A DNA stretch of 64,000 nt, taken from contig NZ_CP018016.1 of the NCBI RefSeq assembly GCF_000280495.2, forward strand, positions 4,650,001-4,714,000, in the 5' to 3' direction. Positions within the stretch are counted from its first letter, which is position 1, and every line of letters starts with the position of its first letter. A model generated the notes under the pieces. The model had not been told where the DNA came from, did no database searches, and saw only the letters and a list, made by a program, of their open reading frames with translations. Below are positions 47,093 through 57,745 of this stretch, in pieces. A program made the translations under genes and the position numbers. The stretch comes from Kosakonia radicincitans DSM 16656 (GTDB taxonomy: Bacteria > Pseudomonadota > Gammaproteobacteria > Enterobacterales > Enterobacteriaceae).

Positions 47093-49756
47093 TTACGCCA
47101 GACGCGGGTTAACTTTTTCTGCATCGATGTTGAATTTGGTGATTGCTTCCGCCACCACTTTCTTGTCGATTTCGCCACGTTTAGCCAGTTCGCCCAGTGC
47201 AGCAACCACCACGTAAGAAGCATCAACTTCGAAGTGGTGACGCAGGTTTTCACGGCTGTCGGAACGACCGAAGCCATCAGTACCCAGTACACGGTAATCA
47301 TCCGCCGGTACGTAAGTACGAACCTGCTCAGCGAACAGTTTCATATAGTCAGTAGATGCCACTGCCGGAGCGTCGTTCATCACCTGAGCGATGTACGGAA
47401 CGCGCGGAGTTTCCAGCGGGTGCAGCATGTTCCAGCGCTCACAATCCTGGCCATCACGCGCCAGTTCAGTGAAGGAGGTGACGCTGTACACGTCAGAGCC
47501 CACGCCGTAATCGTTCGCCAGGATCTGCGCTGCTTCACGCACGTGACGCAGGATAGAACCGGAGCCCAGCAGCTGAACTTTACCTTTGCTACCTGCAACG
47601 GTTTCGAGTTTGTAGATACCTTTACGGATACCTTCCTCGGCACCTTCCGGCATGGCCGGCATGTGGTAGTTTTCGTTCAGCGTGGTGATGTAGTAGTAAA
47701 CGTTTTCTTGTTTCTCACCGTACATACGCTCCAGACCGTCATGCATGATGACAGCAACTTCGTACGCGTAAGCCGGATCGTAAGAGATACAGTTCGGGAT
47801 AGTCAGCGACTGAATGTGGCTGTGGCCATCTTCGTGTTGCAGACCTTCGCCGTTCAGCGTGGTACGACCGGAAGTCCCCCCTACCAGGAAGCCGCGAGCC
47901 TGCTGGTCGCCAGCCTGCCAGCACAGGTCACCGATACGCTGGAACCCAAACATGGAATAGTAGATGTAGAACGGGATCATCGGCAGGTTGTTGGTGCTGT
48001 AAGAGGTCGCAGCCGCCAGCCAGGATGCACCGGCACCCAGTTCGTTGATACCTTCCTGCAGGATCTGACCTTTTTCGTCTTCTTTGTAGTAAGCAACCTG
48101 CTCACGGTCCTGCGGGGTGTACTGCTGGCCGTTCGGGCTGTAAATACCAATCTGACGGAACAGACCTTCCATACCGAAAGTACGCGCTTCGTCGGCGATG
48201 ATCGGAACCAGGCGATCTTTGATCGATTTGTTCTTCAGCATCACGTTCAGGGCACGAACGAAAGCGATAGTGGTGGAGATCTCTTTGTTCTGCTCTTCCA
48301 GCAGCTGGGAGAAATCAGACAGCGCAGGCAGTTCCAGCTTCTCGGTGAAGTTCGGCTGACGAGACGGCAGGTAGCCTTTCAGCGCCTGGCGACGTTCGTG
48401 CAGGTACTTGTACTCTTCAGAGCCTTCCGGGAAGGTCAGGTAAGAGAGGTTTTCAACCTGCTCATCGGTTACCGGAACATTGAAACGGTCGCGGATATAA
48501 CGCACGCCATCCATGTTCATTTTCTTAACCTGGTGGGCAATGTTTTTGCCTTCAGCGGTATCACCCATGCCGTAACCTTTAATGGTATGGGCCAGGATAA
48601 CAGTCGCTTTGCCTTTGGTTTCCTGCGCTTTTTTCAGTGCAGCGTAGATTTTCTTCGGATCGTGACCGCCACGGTTCAGCGCCCAGATCTGCTCATCAGT
48701 CCAGTCTGCAACCAGCGCTGCGGTTTCCGGGTATTTACCGAAGAAGTGCTCACGAACGTAGGCGCCGTCTTTGGATTTGAAGGTTTGATAGTCACCGTCA
48801 ACGGTTTCGTTCATCAGTTGGATCAGTTTACCGCTGGTATCTTTACGCAGCAGCTCGTCCCAACGGGAACCCCACATCACCTTGATCACGTTCCAGCCAG
48901 CGCCTGCGAAGATGCCTTCCAGTTCGTTGATGATTTTACCGTTACCGGTTACCGGGCCATCCAGACGTTGCAGGTTACAGTTGATGATGAAGCACAGGTT
49001 GTCCAGTTTTTCACGGGTAGCGATAGTGATCGCACCTTTGGATTCCGGCTCATCCATCTCGCCATCGCCGAGGAAAGCGTAAACGGTTTGTTCAGAGGTA
49101 TCTTTCAGGCCGCGGTGTTCCAGATATTTCAGGAACTTCGCCTGGTAGATCGCACCAATCGGGCCCAGACCCATGGATACGGTCGGGAACTGCCAGAATT
49201 CCGGCATCAGTTTCGGGTGCGGATAAGATGACAGGCCTTTGCCGTGAACTTCCTGACGGAAGTTGTTCATCTGCTCTTCAGTCAGACGACCTTCGACGAA
49301 CGCACGCGCGTAGATACCCGGAGAAATATGACCCTGGAAGTAAACCAGATCGCCGCCATCTTTCTCGTTACGGGCGCGGAAGAAGTGGTTGAAGCAAACT
49401 TCATATACGGTCGCAGAAGACTGGAAGGAAGCCATGTGGCCGCCCAGCTCAAGGTCTTTTTTAGAGGCGCGCAGAACCGTCATGATTGCGTTCCAGCGGA
49501 TAGCTGAACGAATACGGCGTTCCAGTTCCAGATTGCCAGGATATTCCGGCTCATCTTCAACGGCAATAGTGTTTACATAGTTGCTCGCCCCTGTGCCAGC
49601 TGCCACTTTCACACCGCCTTTGCGGGCTTCAGAAAGGAGCTGGTCAATCAGATACTGAGCACGCTCAACACCTTCTTCACGGATGACCGATTCGATCGCC
49701 TGTTGCCAGTCGCGAGTTTCGATCGGATCCACGTCATTTTGGAAACGTTCTGACAT
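47093..49756 (-). CDS. aceE: Pyruvate dehydrogenase E1 component
   Basis: The thiamine diphosphate-dependent decarboxylase of pyruvate. It has 887 residues, the E. coli length. The ThDP-binding motif begins [12 protein letters not shown] (about 229) and ends with CNLQRLDG; active-site histidines occur in SGHISPG-type ([13 protein letters not shown]) and TIKGYGMG regions. It is followed closely by aceF and preceded by pdhR. A long open frame on the opposite strand is a codon-bias shadow. Confidence 0.98.
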   Translation of the reverse strand: MSERFQNDVDPIETRDWQQAIESVIREEGVERAQYLIDQLLSEARKGGVKVAAGTGASNYVNTIAVEDEPEYPGNLELERRIRSAIRWNAIMTVLRASKKDLELGGHMASFQSSATVYEVCFNHFFRARNEKDGGDLVYFQGHISPGIYARAFVEGRLTEEQMNNFRQEVHGKGLSSYPHPKLMPEFWQFPTVSMGLGPIGAIYQAKFLKYLEHRGLKDTSEQTVYAFLGDGEMDEPESKGAITIATREKLDNLCFIINCNLQRLDGPVTGNGKIINELEGIFAGAGWNVIKVMWGSRWDELLRKDTSGKLIQLMNETVDGDYQTFKSKDGAYVREHFFGKYPETAALVADWTDEQIWALNRGGHDPKKIYAALKKAQETKGKATVILAHTIKGYGMGDTAEGKNIAHQVKKMNMDGVRYIRDRFNVPVTDEQVENLSYLTFPEGSEEYKYLHERRQALKGYLPSRQPNFTEKLELPALSDFSQLLEEQNKEISTTIAFVRALNVMLKNKSIKDRLVPIIADEARTFGMEGLFRQIGIYSPNGQQYTPQDREQVAYYKEDEKGQILQEGINELGAGASWLAAATSYSTNNLPMIPFYIYYSMFGFQRIGDLCWQAGDQQARGFLVGGTSGRTTLNGEGLQHEDGHSHIQSLTIPNCISYDPAYAYEVAVIMHDGLERMYGEKQENVYYYITTLNENYHMPAMPEGAEEGIRKGIYKLETVAGSKGKVQLLGSGSILRHVREAAQILANDYGVGSDVYSVTSFTELARDGQDCERWNMLHPLETPRVPYIAQVMNDAPAVASTDYMKLFAEQVRTYVPADDYRVLGTDGFGRSDSRENLRHHFEVDASYVVVAALGELAKRGEIDKKVVAEAITKFNIDAEKVNPRLA

Positions 49757-49917
49757 GGGGGGTATTCCTTATCTATCTAATACGTTGATTGTCTGGAACC
49801 TGTCCCATTGCACCCTTCGGGAAAGACGCAATAAGACAGGTTCTGCGTTTAGTTGCCGCGCTCTAAAGTTTGGCGCTGGTGTTACAACTCTTCCGGCACA
49901 AATTGCGCCAGAAAATC

Positions 49918-50682
49918 TTAATTCTTTCTCTGCTCTAGCCGACGCAGCGAGCGTTCACGACGGCTCTGCTCACGGCTTCTGTCCAGCAAAATCTCTTCGA
50001 TAAACGCCAGGTGACGGTGTGACGCTTCACGCGCCTCTTCCGGCTTTCCGGCCATGATCGCCGCGAAAATACTTGAGCGATGGTTGCTGACCAGCGGGAG
50101 CATCTCCCGGCGGGCGTACAGCAATTCGAAGTTCTGTCGGACGTTTTGCGCCAACATGGGCTCCATGCAGCGTAGCAAATGAAGCAGCACGACATTGTGT
50201 GCCGCTTCGGTTACGGCAATTTGATACTGCACGACAGCACTGGACTCCGCGTCCAAATCCCCGGACTGCTGCGCCAGTTCAATCGCCTGGTGCAGCTCGC
50301 TGATACGCGCTTTATCTTCATCTGTGCTGCGCAGCGCTGCGTAATAAGCCGCGATGCCTTCTAATGCATGGCGGGTTTCAAGCAGGTCAAACTGGGATTC
50401 GGGATGATCGTTGAGCAGCTCTACCAGCGGATCGCTGAAGCTCTGCCACAGACTGCTCTGGACAAAAGTCCCGCCACCCTGGCGACGAAGGAGCAGACCT
50501 TTCGCTTCGAGGCGCTGAATGGCCTCGCGCAGTGAAGGACGAGAAACATCGAACTGTTTCGCCAGTTCGCGTTCTGGAGGAAGTTTTTCACCGGGACGTA
50601 AGGTCCCTTCGAGAATCAAAAACTCCAGTTGCTGCTCAATCACATCGGAGAGTTTTGGTTGGCGGATTTTGCTGTAGGCCAT
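49918..50682 (-). CDS. pdhR: Pyruvate dehydrogenase complex repressor PdhR (GntR family)
   Basis: A pyruvate-responsive repressor of pdhR-aceEF-lpd and of respiratory genes. The ATG at 50682 gives 254 residues, as in E. coli. A GntR winged helix-turn-helix lies at about 10-75 ([32 protein letters not shown]), followed by an FCD ligand-binding domain with metal-type histidines ([15 protein letters not shown]). A perfect PdhR box lies upstream, indicating autoregulation. Confidence 0.98.
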   Translation of the reverse strand: MAYSKIRQPKLSDVIEQQLEFLILEGTLRPGEKLPPERELAKQFDVSRPSLREAIQRLEAKGLLLRRQGGGTFVQSSLWQSFSDPLVELLNDHPESQFDLLETRHALEGIAAYYAALRSTDEDKARISELHQAIELAQQSGDLDAESSAVVQYQIAVTEAAHNVVLLHLLRCMEPMLAQNVRQNFELLYARREMLPLVSNHRSSIFAAIMAGKPEEAREASHRHLAFIEEILLDRSREQSRRERSLRRLEQRKN

Positions 50683-50712
50683 GGTTCCCTGTCTCTGCCA
50701 TTCGCCGGAGTA

Positions 50713-50729
50713 AATTGGTCTTACCAATT
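50713..50729. promoter_or_regulatory. PdhR operator
   Basis: AATTGGT-CTT-ACCAATT is a perfect 7-3-7 palindrome matching the PdhR consensus AATTGGTnnnACCAATT, about 30 bases upstream of the pdhR ATG. Confidence 0.93.
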
Positions 50730-50733
50730 TCAC

Positions 50734-51214
50734 GTTCTTGACGCTAAAGTAACAAAGTATTCACCTTCTGTCCATACAGGTTTTGATTGAAATCAGGAAA
50801 CCACGCACATTTTAACAATCATACAGAAATGACGTTTCAAAGATGTAACCTTGCACAAATGTCCCATTTACCACGAAAGAGGCAGTTTTAACTTTCCTGA
50901 AACGACAGTTAAGGCATATGAACCGATTCAGTTGATTTATTTTTGATTTTTTATGCGATTAATTTGCATAAAACCAAAATAGATGCTCGAGAAGGGAGTC
51001 GTTGGAGTACTGACAAACGGTTTCTTTTTCATCAGTCGTCATAGCGGCTTCATAAAGCAGATGCATTCACGCGCACTTACCACTATTCTTGGCACTACGA
51101 AAGAGACAGGCGAAAAATCACGCCAGCAATTCGTAAATAATAAAATACAAAAAATGGAATTTATTTCTTACACGCAAACGACAGCGTAAACATAATAACC
51201 ACACACGAGGTTTC
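50734..51214. other. Divergent control region between pdhR and aroP
   Basis: About 480 bases upstream of aroP. It contains a perfect dyad TTTTATGC-N9-GCATAAAA (50949-50973) and a weak TyrR-like box (51155-51172). A 68-codon open frame (50983-51189) has no ribosome site or recognisable product and is not called. Confidence 0.6.
51155..51172. promoter_or_regulatory. Possible TyrR box upstream of aroP
   Basis: Read on the minus strand it is TGTAAG-N6-ATTCCA, matching the TGTAAA-N6-TTTACA consensus at 9 of 12 positions and keeping the essential G-N14-C pair. TyrR control of aroP is known in E. coli; this match is only moderate. Confidence 0.4.
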
Positions 51215-52588
51215 ATGATGGAAGGTCAACAGCACGGCGATCAGCTAAAGCGCGGCCTTAAGAACCGCCATATTCAGCTTATTGCGCTGGGTGGCGCTAT
51301 TGGGACTGGCCTTTTTCTGGGCAGCGCATCAGTCATTCAATCCGCCGGCCCCGGTATTATTCTGGGCTACGCCATTGCAGGTTTTATCGCCTTTCTGATC
51401 ATGCGTCAGTTAGGCGAAATGGTCGTGGAAGAGCCGGTAGCCGGTTCATTTAGCCACTTTGCTTACAAATATTGGGGTGGCTTTGCCGGTTTTGCGTCTG
51501 GCTGGAACTACTGGGTACTGTATGTGCTGGTGGCGATGGCGGAACTGACTGCGGTCGGGAAGTATATTCAGTTCTGGTGGCCAGAAATCCCGACCTGGGT
51601 CTCTGCTGCAGCCTTCTTTGTCATCATTAACGCCATCAACCTGACCAACGTGAAAGTGTTTGGTGAGATGGAGTTCTGGTTTGCCATTATTAAGGTGTTC
51701 GCGGTTGTCGCCATGATCATCTTCGGCGGCTGGTTGCTGTTCAGCGGTAGCGCTGGCCCGCAGGCGACCGTACGTAACCTGTGGGAACAGGGTGGCTTCC
51801 TGCCGCACGGTATCGGTGGGCTGGTGATGATGATGGCGATCATTATGTTCTCGTTTGGCGGTCTTGAGCTGGTGGGGATCACCGCCGCAGAAGCCGATAA
51901 CCCGGAACAGAGCATTCCAAAAGCGACCAACCAGGTTATCTACCGTATCCTGATTTTCTATGTTGGCTCACTGGCGGTGCTGCTCTCGCTGATGCCGTGG
52001 ACCCGCGTAACGGCAGATACCAGCCCGTTTGTGCTGATTTTCCACGAACTCGGTGACACTTTCGTCGCCAACGCGCTGAACATTGTGGTACTGACGGCTG
52101 CCCTCTCTGTTTATAACAGCTGCGTCTACTGCAACAGCCGTATGCTGTTTGGCCTGGCGAAGCAGGGTAACGCGCCGAAAATGCTGCAAAAAGTGGATAA
52201 ACGCGGCGTACCGGTGAACACCATCCTGACTTCCGCGCTCTTCACCGCGCTGTGCGTGCTGATCAACTACTTCGCACCGGAATCAGCGTTCGGTCTGCTG
52301 ATGGCGCTGGTGGTTTCCGCGCTGGTGATCAACTGGGCGATGATCAGCCTCGCGCATATGCGTTTCCGTCGCGCGAAACAGTTGCAGGGCGTAACACCAC
52401 GCTTCCCTGCGCTGTTCTACCCGCTGGGCAACTGGATCTGCCTGCTGTTTATGGCCGCTGTGCTGGTGATCATGCTGATGACGCCAGGCATGGGGATTTC
52501 GGTCTATCTGATCCCGGTATGGATTGCCGTGCTGGGTGTCGGCTATCTGTTCAAACAGAAAAGTGCAAAAACCGTAAAAGTCAGTTAA
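51215..52588 (+). CDS. aroP: Aromatic amino acid permease AroP
   Basis: An inner-membrane APC-family symporter for phenylalanine, tyrosine and tryptophan. It has 457 residues with 12 predicted membrane segments. Family motifs include GGAIGTGLFLGSA (about 27-39), EMVVEEPVAGSFSHFAYKY and the TM6 region FSFGGLELVGITAAEA. It starts at tandem ATGs after ACGAGG. In E. coli ampE is the next gene; here a two-gene sugar cluster intervenes. Confidence 0.97.
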   Translation: MMEGQQHGDQLKRGLKNRHIQLIALGGAIGTGLFLGSASVIQSAGPGIILGYAIAGFIAFLIMRQLGEMVVEEPVAGSFSHFAYKYWGGFAGFASGWNYWVLYVLVAMAELTAVGKYIQFWWPEIPTWVSAAAFFVIINAINLTNVKVFGEMEFWFAIIKVFAVVAMIIFGGWLLFSGSAGPQATVRNLWEQGGFLPHGIGGLVMMMAIIMFSFGGLELVGITAAEADNPEQSIPKATNQVIYRILIFYVGSLAVLLSLMPWTRVTADTSPFVLIFHELGDTFVANALNIVVLTAALSVYNSCVYCNSRMLFGLAKQGNAPKMLQKVDKRGVPVNTILTSALFTALCVLINYFAPESAFGLLMALVVSALVINWAMISLAHMRFRRAKQLQGVTPRFPALFYPLGNWICLLFMAAVLVIMLMTPGMGISVYLIPVWIAVLGVGYLFKQKSAKTVKVS

Positions 52589-52599
52589 TTCCTGTCTTG

Positions 52600-52626
52600 C
52601 CCCCTTTCCCCACGCGGGAGAGGGGG
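52600..52626. repeat. 11-bp hairpin downstream of aroP
   Basis: CCCCCTTTCCC (52600-52610) pairs with GGGAGAGGGGG (52616-52626) with one G-T pair, 12 bases after the aroP stop. The arms resemble the hairpin at 9007-9029. No T-tract follows. Confidence 0.6.
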
Positions 52627-52701
52627 TTACCGCAACGTTACCTCCCTCACACTTTCTTTTACATAGCTATTTTGTCCATCTCCCCGCGCTGATTCTGCTA
52701 C

Positions 52702-52717
52702 GCAAACGAAAATTTGC
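52702..52717. promoter_or_regulatory. Candidate operator upstream of the sugar cluster
   Basis: GCAAA-N6-TTTGC forms a short dyad (52702-52717) 42 bases before the symporter start. Half-sites of this kind occur in LacI/GalR-family operators, but no regulator gene is adjacent. Confidence 0.3.
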
Positions 52718-52758
52718 AGGCAAATAATTCATACCATATATCAATGGGAGAAGCGGCA

Positions 52759-54165
52759 ATGGACAACAACAGGCTGTCTGTTAAAGAAAAGATCGGCTAT
52801 GGCATGGGAGACGCCGGATGTAACATCATCTTTGGCGCAATCATGCTGTTTGTTAACTATTTCTATACGGATATCTTCGGCCTCGCTCCGGCGCTGGTCG
52901 GCGTATTGCTGCTGTCGATTCGTGTGATTGATGCGGTTACCGACCCGCTGATGGGCGCAATCGCTGACCGTACGCAAAGTAAATACGGACGCTTCCGCCC
53001 GTGGTTACTGTGGATTGCGGTTCCCTATGCTGTATTCAGCGTATTGATGTTTACCACGCCGGACTGGGCCTACAGCAGCAAAGTTATTTATGCCTTCGTC
53101 ACCTACTTCCTGCTGTCGCTCACCTATACTGCCATTAATATCCCCTACTGCTCGCTGGGCGGCGTTATTACCAATGATCCGAAAGAGCGCGTTGCCTGCC
53201 AGTCGTACCGCTTTGTGATGGTCGGCATTGCCACGCTGCTTCTGTCGTTAACGCTGCTGCCGATGGCGGAATGGTTTGGCGGCGCGGATAAAGCTAAAGG
53301 CTACCAGATGGCGATGGCAGTGCTGGCATTTATCGGTATGTGCATGTTTTTGTTCTGCTTCGCTACCGTGCGCGAACGTATTCGCCCGGCGATACCGACC
53401 AATGACGATCTGAAAAATGATTTAAAAGATGTGTGGAAAAACGACCAGTGGGTGCGCATTCTGCTGCTGACGCTGTGTAACGTCTGCCCTGGCTTTATCC
53501 GCATGGCGGCTACCATGTATTACGTGACCTGGGTTATGGGGGAAAGTACCCACTTCGCCACGCTGTTTATTAGTCTCGGTGTCGTGGGTATGATGCTCGG
53601 CAGCATGATGGCGAAGGTGCTCACCGATCGCTGGTGCAAGCTGAAAGTCTTCTTCTGGACCAATATCGTGCTGGCGTTCTTCTCCTGCGCCTTCTACTTC
53701 TTTGATCCCCATGCCACTACGCTGATCGTGGTGCTCTACTTCCTGCTCAATATCCTGCATCAGATCCCTTCCCCGCTGCACTGGTCGCTGATGGCGGATG
53801 TCGACGATTATGGCGAGTGGAAAACCGGTAAACGCATTACTGGCATCAGCTTTTCCGGCAACCTGTTTTTCCTGAAAGTAGGGCTGGCGATCGCCGGGGC
53901 GATGGTCGGTTTTCTGCTCTCCTGGTACGGTTACGACGCCGGAGCCAAACAGCAGAGCGCCAGCGCCATCAACGGCATCATGCTGTTGTTTACCGTGATC
54001 CCGGGCGTCGGTTACCTGATTACCGCCGGCGTGGTTCGCTTGCTGAAAGTCGACCGCGAATTGATGAAACAGATCCAGGCGGATCTGGAAAAACGTCGCA
54101 TCAACTACCATGCGCTGACCGATCGTCAGCACGTACCGGCAGGCGACAACGTAAGGAACGCATAA
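52759..54165 (+). CDS. GPH-family sugar/cation symporter
   Basis: A 468-residue inner-membrane transporter of the glycoside-pentoside-hexuronide:cation symporter family (YagG/YicJ/MelB-like), with 12 predicted membrane spans. The ATG at 52759 is preferred because GGGAGA lies eight bases upstream. Family signatures are KIGYGMGDAGCNIIFG at the N-terminus, DAVTDPLMGAIADRTQSKYGRFRPWLL (about 57-83) and a later MADVDDYGEWKTGKRITG. It overlaps the GH43 gene by one base, so it probably imports arabinosides or xylosides for that enzyme. The substrate is inferred from the partner. The pair is absent from this site in E. coli K-12. Confidence 0.9.
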   Translation: MDNNRLSVKEKIGYGMGDAGCNIIFGAIMLFVNYFYTDIFGLAPALVGVLLLSIRVIDAVTDPLMGAIADRTQSKYGRFRPWLLWIAVPYAVFSVLMFTTPDWAYSSKVIYAFVTYFLLSLTYTAINIPYCSLGGVITNDPKERVACQSYRFVMVGIATLLLSLTLLPMAEWFGGADKAKGYQMAMAVLAFIGMCMFLFCFATVRERIRPAIPTNDDLKNDLKDVWKNDQWVRILLLTLCNVCPGFIRMAATMYYVTWVMGESTHFATLFISLGVVGMMLGSMMAKVLTDRWCKLKVFFWTNIVLAFFSCAFYFFDPHATTLIVVLYFLLNILHQIPSPLHWSLMADVDDYGEWKTGKRITGISFSGNLFFLKVGLAIAGAMVGFLLSWYGYDAGAKQQSASAINGIMLLFTVIPGVGYLITAGVVRLLKVDRELMKQIQADLEKRRINYHALTDRQHVPAGDNVRNA

Positions 54166-55115
54166 TGAAAGAGTGGCCGAATCCGTTTATCGAACAACGC
54201 GCGGATCCCTTTATTCTGCACCATGAGAATGTCTACTATTTTGTCGCCTCCGTGCCGGAGTATGACCGGCTGGAGATCCGGCGCGCTGCCACGCTGGAGG
54301 GGTTGCGTCATGCCGAAGGCGTGGTCGTGTGGCGCAAGCCGCAAAGCGGACCGATGAGCGAGCTAATCTGGGCGCCGGAACTGCATCATATTGACGGTAA
54401 ATGGTATCTCTATTTTGCCGCAACCTGGACGAAAGCGCTGGATGAGTTGAATATGTTCCAGCATCGCATGTTTGTGCTGGAGTGCGCAGATGCCGATCCG
54501 CTCAGCGGAAAATGGCTGGAGAAAGGCCAGGTGAAAACCCCGTTTGATACTTTCGCCCTCGACGCCACAACCTTTGTCCACCAGGGCAAACGCTGGTATC
54601 TGTGGGCGCAAAAAGCGCCGCACATCGCGGGAAACTCCAACCTCTATCTGGCGGAAATGGAAAATCCATGGACGCTCAAAGGCGAACCGGTGATGTTGAG
54701 TAAGCCGGAATTCGACTGGGAGTGCCGGGGTTTTCTGGTGAATGAAGGCCCGGCCGTCCTGTTTCACGACGACAAGCTATTTATCAGTTACTCGGCCAGC
54801 GCCACCGATGAGAACTACTGTATGGGGCTGCTGTGGATTGATATTACCGCTAACCCGCAGCTCGCGGAGAACTGGCACAAATCACCGCAGCCGGTGTTCA
54901 AAACCAGGCACGAAAACCGTCAGTATGGCCCTGGTCACAACAGCTTTACGCAAACGCCGGAAGGGGAAGATGTGCTGGTGTATCACGCACGGAACTACAC
55001 CGAAATTGAGGGCGACCCGCTCTACGATCCCAATCGCCATACCCGTCTGAAAAAGATTCGCTGGCAAGAAAACGGGATGCCTGATTTCGGCATCCCGGCT
55101 GCGGATAATCAGTAA
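54165..55115 (+). CDS. Glycoside hydrolase family 43 enzyme (probable arabinofuranosidase)
   Basis: A 316-residue five-bladed-propeller glycosidase without a signal peptide, so cytoplasmic and acting on imported oligosaccharides. The catalytic triad of the family is visible: Asp in QRADPFILH (about 14), the pKa-modulating Asp in FALDATTFV (about 133) and the acid Glu in LVNEGPAV (about 192). IWAPELHHIDGKWYLYFAA and GPGHNSFTQTPEGEDVLVYHAR fit the group containing exo-alpha-1,5-L-arabinofuranosidases. The ATG overlaps the symporter stop (TAATG). Substrate assignment is tentative; beta-xylosidase is the alternative. Confidence 0.88.
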   Translation: MKEWPNPFIEQRADPFILHHENVYYFVASVPEYDRLEIRRAATLEGLRHAEGVVVWRKPQSGPMSELIWAPELHHIDGKWYLYFAATWTKALDELNMFQHRMFVLECADADPLSGKWLEKGQVKTPFDTFALDATTFVHQGKRWYLWAQKAPHIAGNSNLYLAEMENPWTLKGEPVMLSKPEFDWECRGFLVNEGPAVLFHDDKLFISYSASATDENYCMGLLWIDITANPQLAENWHKSPQPVFKTRHENRQYGPGHNSFTQTPEGEDVLVYHARNYTEIEGDPLYDPNRHTRLKKIRWQENGMPDFGIPAADNQ

Positions 55116-55129
55116 ACTGCGGCACGCAA

Positions 55130-55984
55130 TCAGATCAGCGTGCCGTAAATCGTCAACAATGCGACCACAACGACCAGCACCAGCGAGGTTTTCTTCGCCA
55201 TCGACACCGCGGCTTTCGGCGTTTCGACTTTGTCCAGATGCGGCTCGCGCGCCAGTGAGAACTGCGCGAGGCGCGTCAGCACCTGGTATTGCGATGTATG
55301 GCCGTCGCCAAGAGAAGCAAACCAGGCGGGCAGCGCCTTTTCGCCGTGCCCAACCAGTGCGTACACCACGCCAGCCAGCCTGACGGGCACCCAGTCCAGC
55401 ACATGTAAAATGGCATCGATGCCTGACTGCTGACGTTCGTTAGGCGTCTGGTAACGCGCCAGCCACGACTGCCAGGCACGCAAGAACGCATAACCTGCCA
55501 GCAGCACCGGCCCCCAGTATGCGCCGACAATAAACCAGAACAGCGGCGCCAGATAAAAGCGGAAGTTGATCCAGACCAGCGCGTTTTGCAGTTCGCGTAA
55601 AAACTCACGCTCACTGCATCCCGGCGGTACACCGTGTATCAGCGTTAACTCATTCGCCATCGCGTTATGGGCATGACTGTCATTACGTGCCGCCGCCTTC
55701 AGGTAAGCGTGGTAATGCAGACGCACCTTACCCGCACCAATGCATAACACACCAATCAGGATCCAGACCACCAGCAACGGTACGTTGAAAAACAGCCCCT
55801 GCAACGCGCGCAGGATCAGAAAAGTCACCAGCATCGCCAGCACTGTCATCAACAGCGTACGGAACATGGAGTAACGCTTAACCCGCCGGAACAGCACTTC
55901 CAGCCGGTGATCCAGTTGCCAGTGCTCTCCCAGTTTAAACAGCCGTTCTGCTGCCAGCACCAGCAGCATGGTGAATAACGTCAT
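55130..55984 (-). CDS. ampE: Inner-membrane protein AmpE
   Basis: A 284-residue membrane protein with about four hydrophobic segments (about 39-61, 65-85, 140-165 and 265-284), co-transcribed with ampD and long proposed to act in beta-lactamase induction signalling; its mechanism is unclear. Its ATG overlaps the ampD stop (ATGA). It converges on the GH43 gene with a 14-base gap. Confidence 0.94.
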   Translation of the reverse strand: MTLFTMLLVLAAERLFKLGEHWQLDHRLEVLFRRVKRYSMFRTLLMTVLAMLVTFLILRALQGLFFNVPLLVVWILIGVLCIGAGKVRLHYHAYLKAAARNDSHAHNAMANELTLIHGVPPGCSEREFLRELQNALVWINFRFYLAPLFWFIVGAYWGPVLLAGYAFLRAWQSWLARYQTPNERQQSGIDAILHVLDWVPVRLAGVVYALVGHGEKALPAWFASLGDGHTSQYQVLTRLAQFSLAREPHLDKVETPKAAVSMAKKTSLVLVVVVALLTIYGTLI

Positions 55985-56544
55985 GGCATCTCCTTTTCTG
56001 ACGAGCCGGCGACCAGCGCACGGAATCTGGCCCAGTCGAAAGCCGGCCCGGGATCGGTCTTCCGTTGCGGCGCAATATCGCTGTGGCCGGTCATATTGTT
56101 GGCAATCGACGGATAAAGCTCAATGAGCGTTCGCGTCACCGCCGCCAGTTGCTGATACTGCGCGTCGGTATACGGCAGATTATCGGTGCCTTCAAGCTCA
56201 ATCCCAATCGAGAAATCATTGCAGCGTTCCCGGCCGTGATAAGAGGATACGCCTGCATGCCAGGCGCGTTTATCGAAAGGCACATATTGCACAACCTCGC
56301 CATCACGGCGGATCAGGCAGTGCGCGGAAACACGCAGATGAACAATTTCGGCGAAAAAGGGATCGGCATCGGGATCGAGCGTACCGGTGAACAACGCATC
56401 TATCCACGGGCCGCCAAATTTGCCGGGCGGCAGGCTAATATTATGTACCACCAGCAGTGAAGGCTGCTCATCGTCCGGGCGGCAATCAAAATGGGGAGAC
56501 GGCACGTGCCGCGCTTCTACCAGCCAGCCCTTGCGTAACGGCAT
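55981..56544 (-). CDS. ampD: 1,6-anhydro-N-acetylmuramyl-L-alanine amidase AmpD
   Basis: A cytoplasmic amidase that recycles anhydro-muropeptides; its loss derepresses AmpR-controlled ampC. It has 187 residues (E. coli 183). Zinc ligands are His in [10 protein letters not shown] (about 34), His in MTGHSDIAP (about 154) and Asp in RKTDPGPAF (about 164). No ampR/ampC pair lies in this window. It diverges from nadC. Confidence 0.97.
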   Translation of the reverse strand: MPLRKGWLVEARHVPSPHFDCRPDDEQPSLLVVHNISLPPGKFGGPWIDALFTGTLDPDADPFFAEIVHLRVSAHCLIRRDGEVVQYVPFDKRAWHAGVSSYHGRERCNDFSIGIELEGTDNLPYTDAQYQQLAAVTRTLIELYPSIANNMTGHSDIAPQRKTDPGPAFDWARFRALVAGSSEKEMP

Positions 56545-56640
56545 AAGGAACTCCTTTAAGAGGATGGTGCTAAAACACGCTTCAGAGTAGCATGTCCGGG
56601 CGGTGCCCTGTAATGGTCTCCCGGACAGGACATCGCCTAA

Positions 56641-57567
<927 letters not shown>

Positions 57568-57582
57568 ATCGACGCTTCAAAG

Positions 57583-57605
57583 AAACGGGCCAGTGGCCCG
57601 TTTTT
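57583..57605 (+). terminator. Rho-independent terminator of nadC
   Basis: AACGGGCC and GGCCCGTT pair across an AGT-type loop at 57584-57602, followed by five Ts, 16 bases after the nadC stop. Confidence 0.88.
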
Positions 57606-57745
57606 GCGAACTCCCTTCCACGAAAAATGCGACACTTTGCAAAAGCGATAAAAGTGCCGGAAGCCATTATCACAAAATCATTTTTACCCCTCGTCCACCG
57701 ATTCATCCGCTGACACAGTAACGGCTCTGCATAAGGAGCTGTTTA

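Noticed and set aside
47234..49231. A 665-codon open frame on the plus strand opposite aceE
   Set aside because: It is a codon-bias shadow of aceE; the translation has no domain features and no ribosome site, while aceE is unambiguous.
50983..51189. A 68-codon open frame upstream of aroP that might be a leader peptide
   Set aside because: No convincing ribosome site, no run of aromatic codons and no attenuator structure were seen.
55981..56544. Possibility of an adjacent ampC-ampR beta-lactamase locus next to ampD
   Set aside because: ampD/ampE are the normal chromosomal pair and no ampR or ampC is present in the window.
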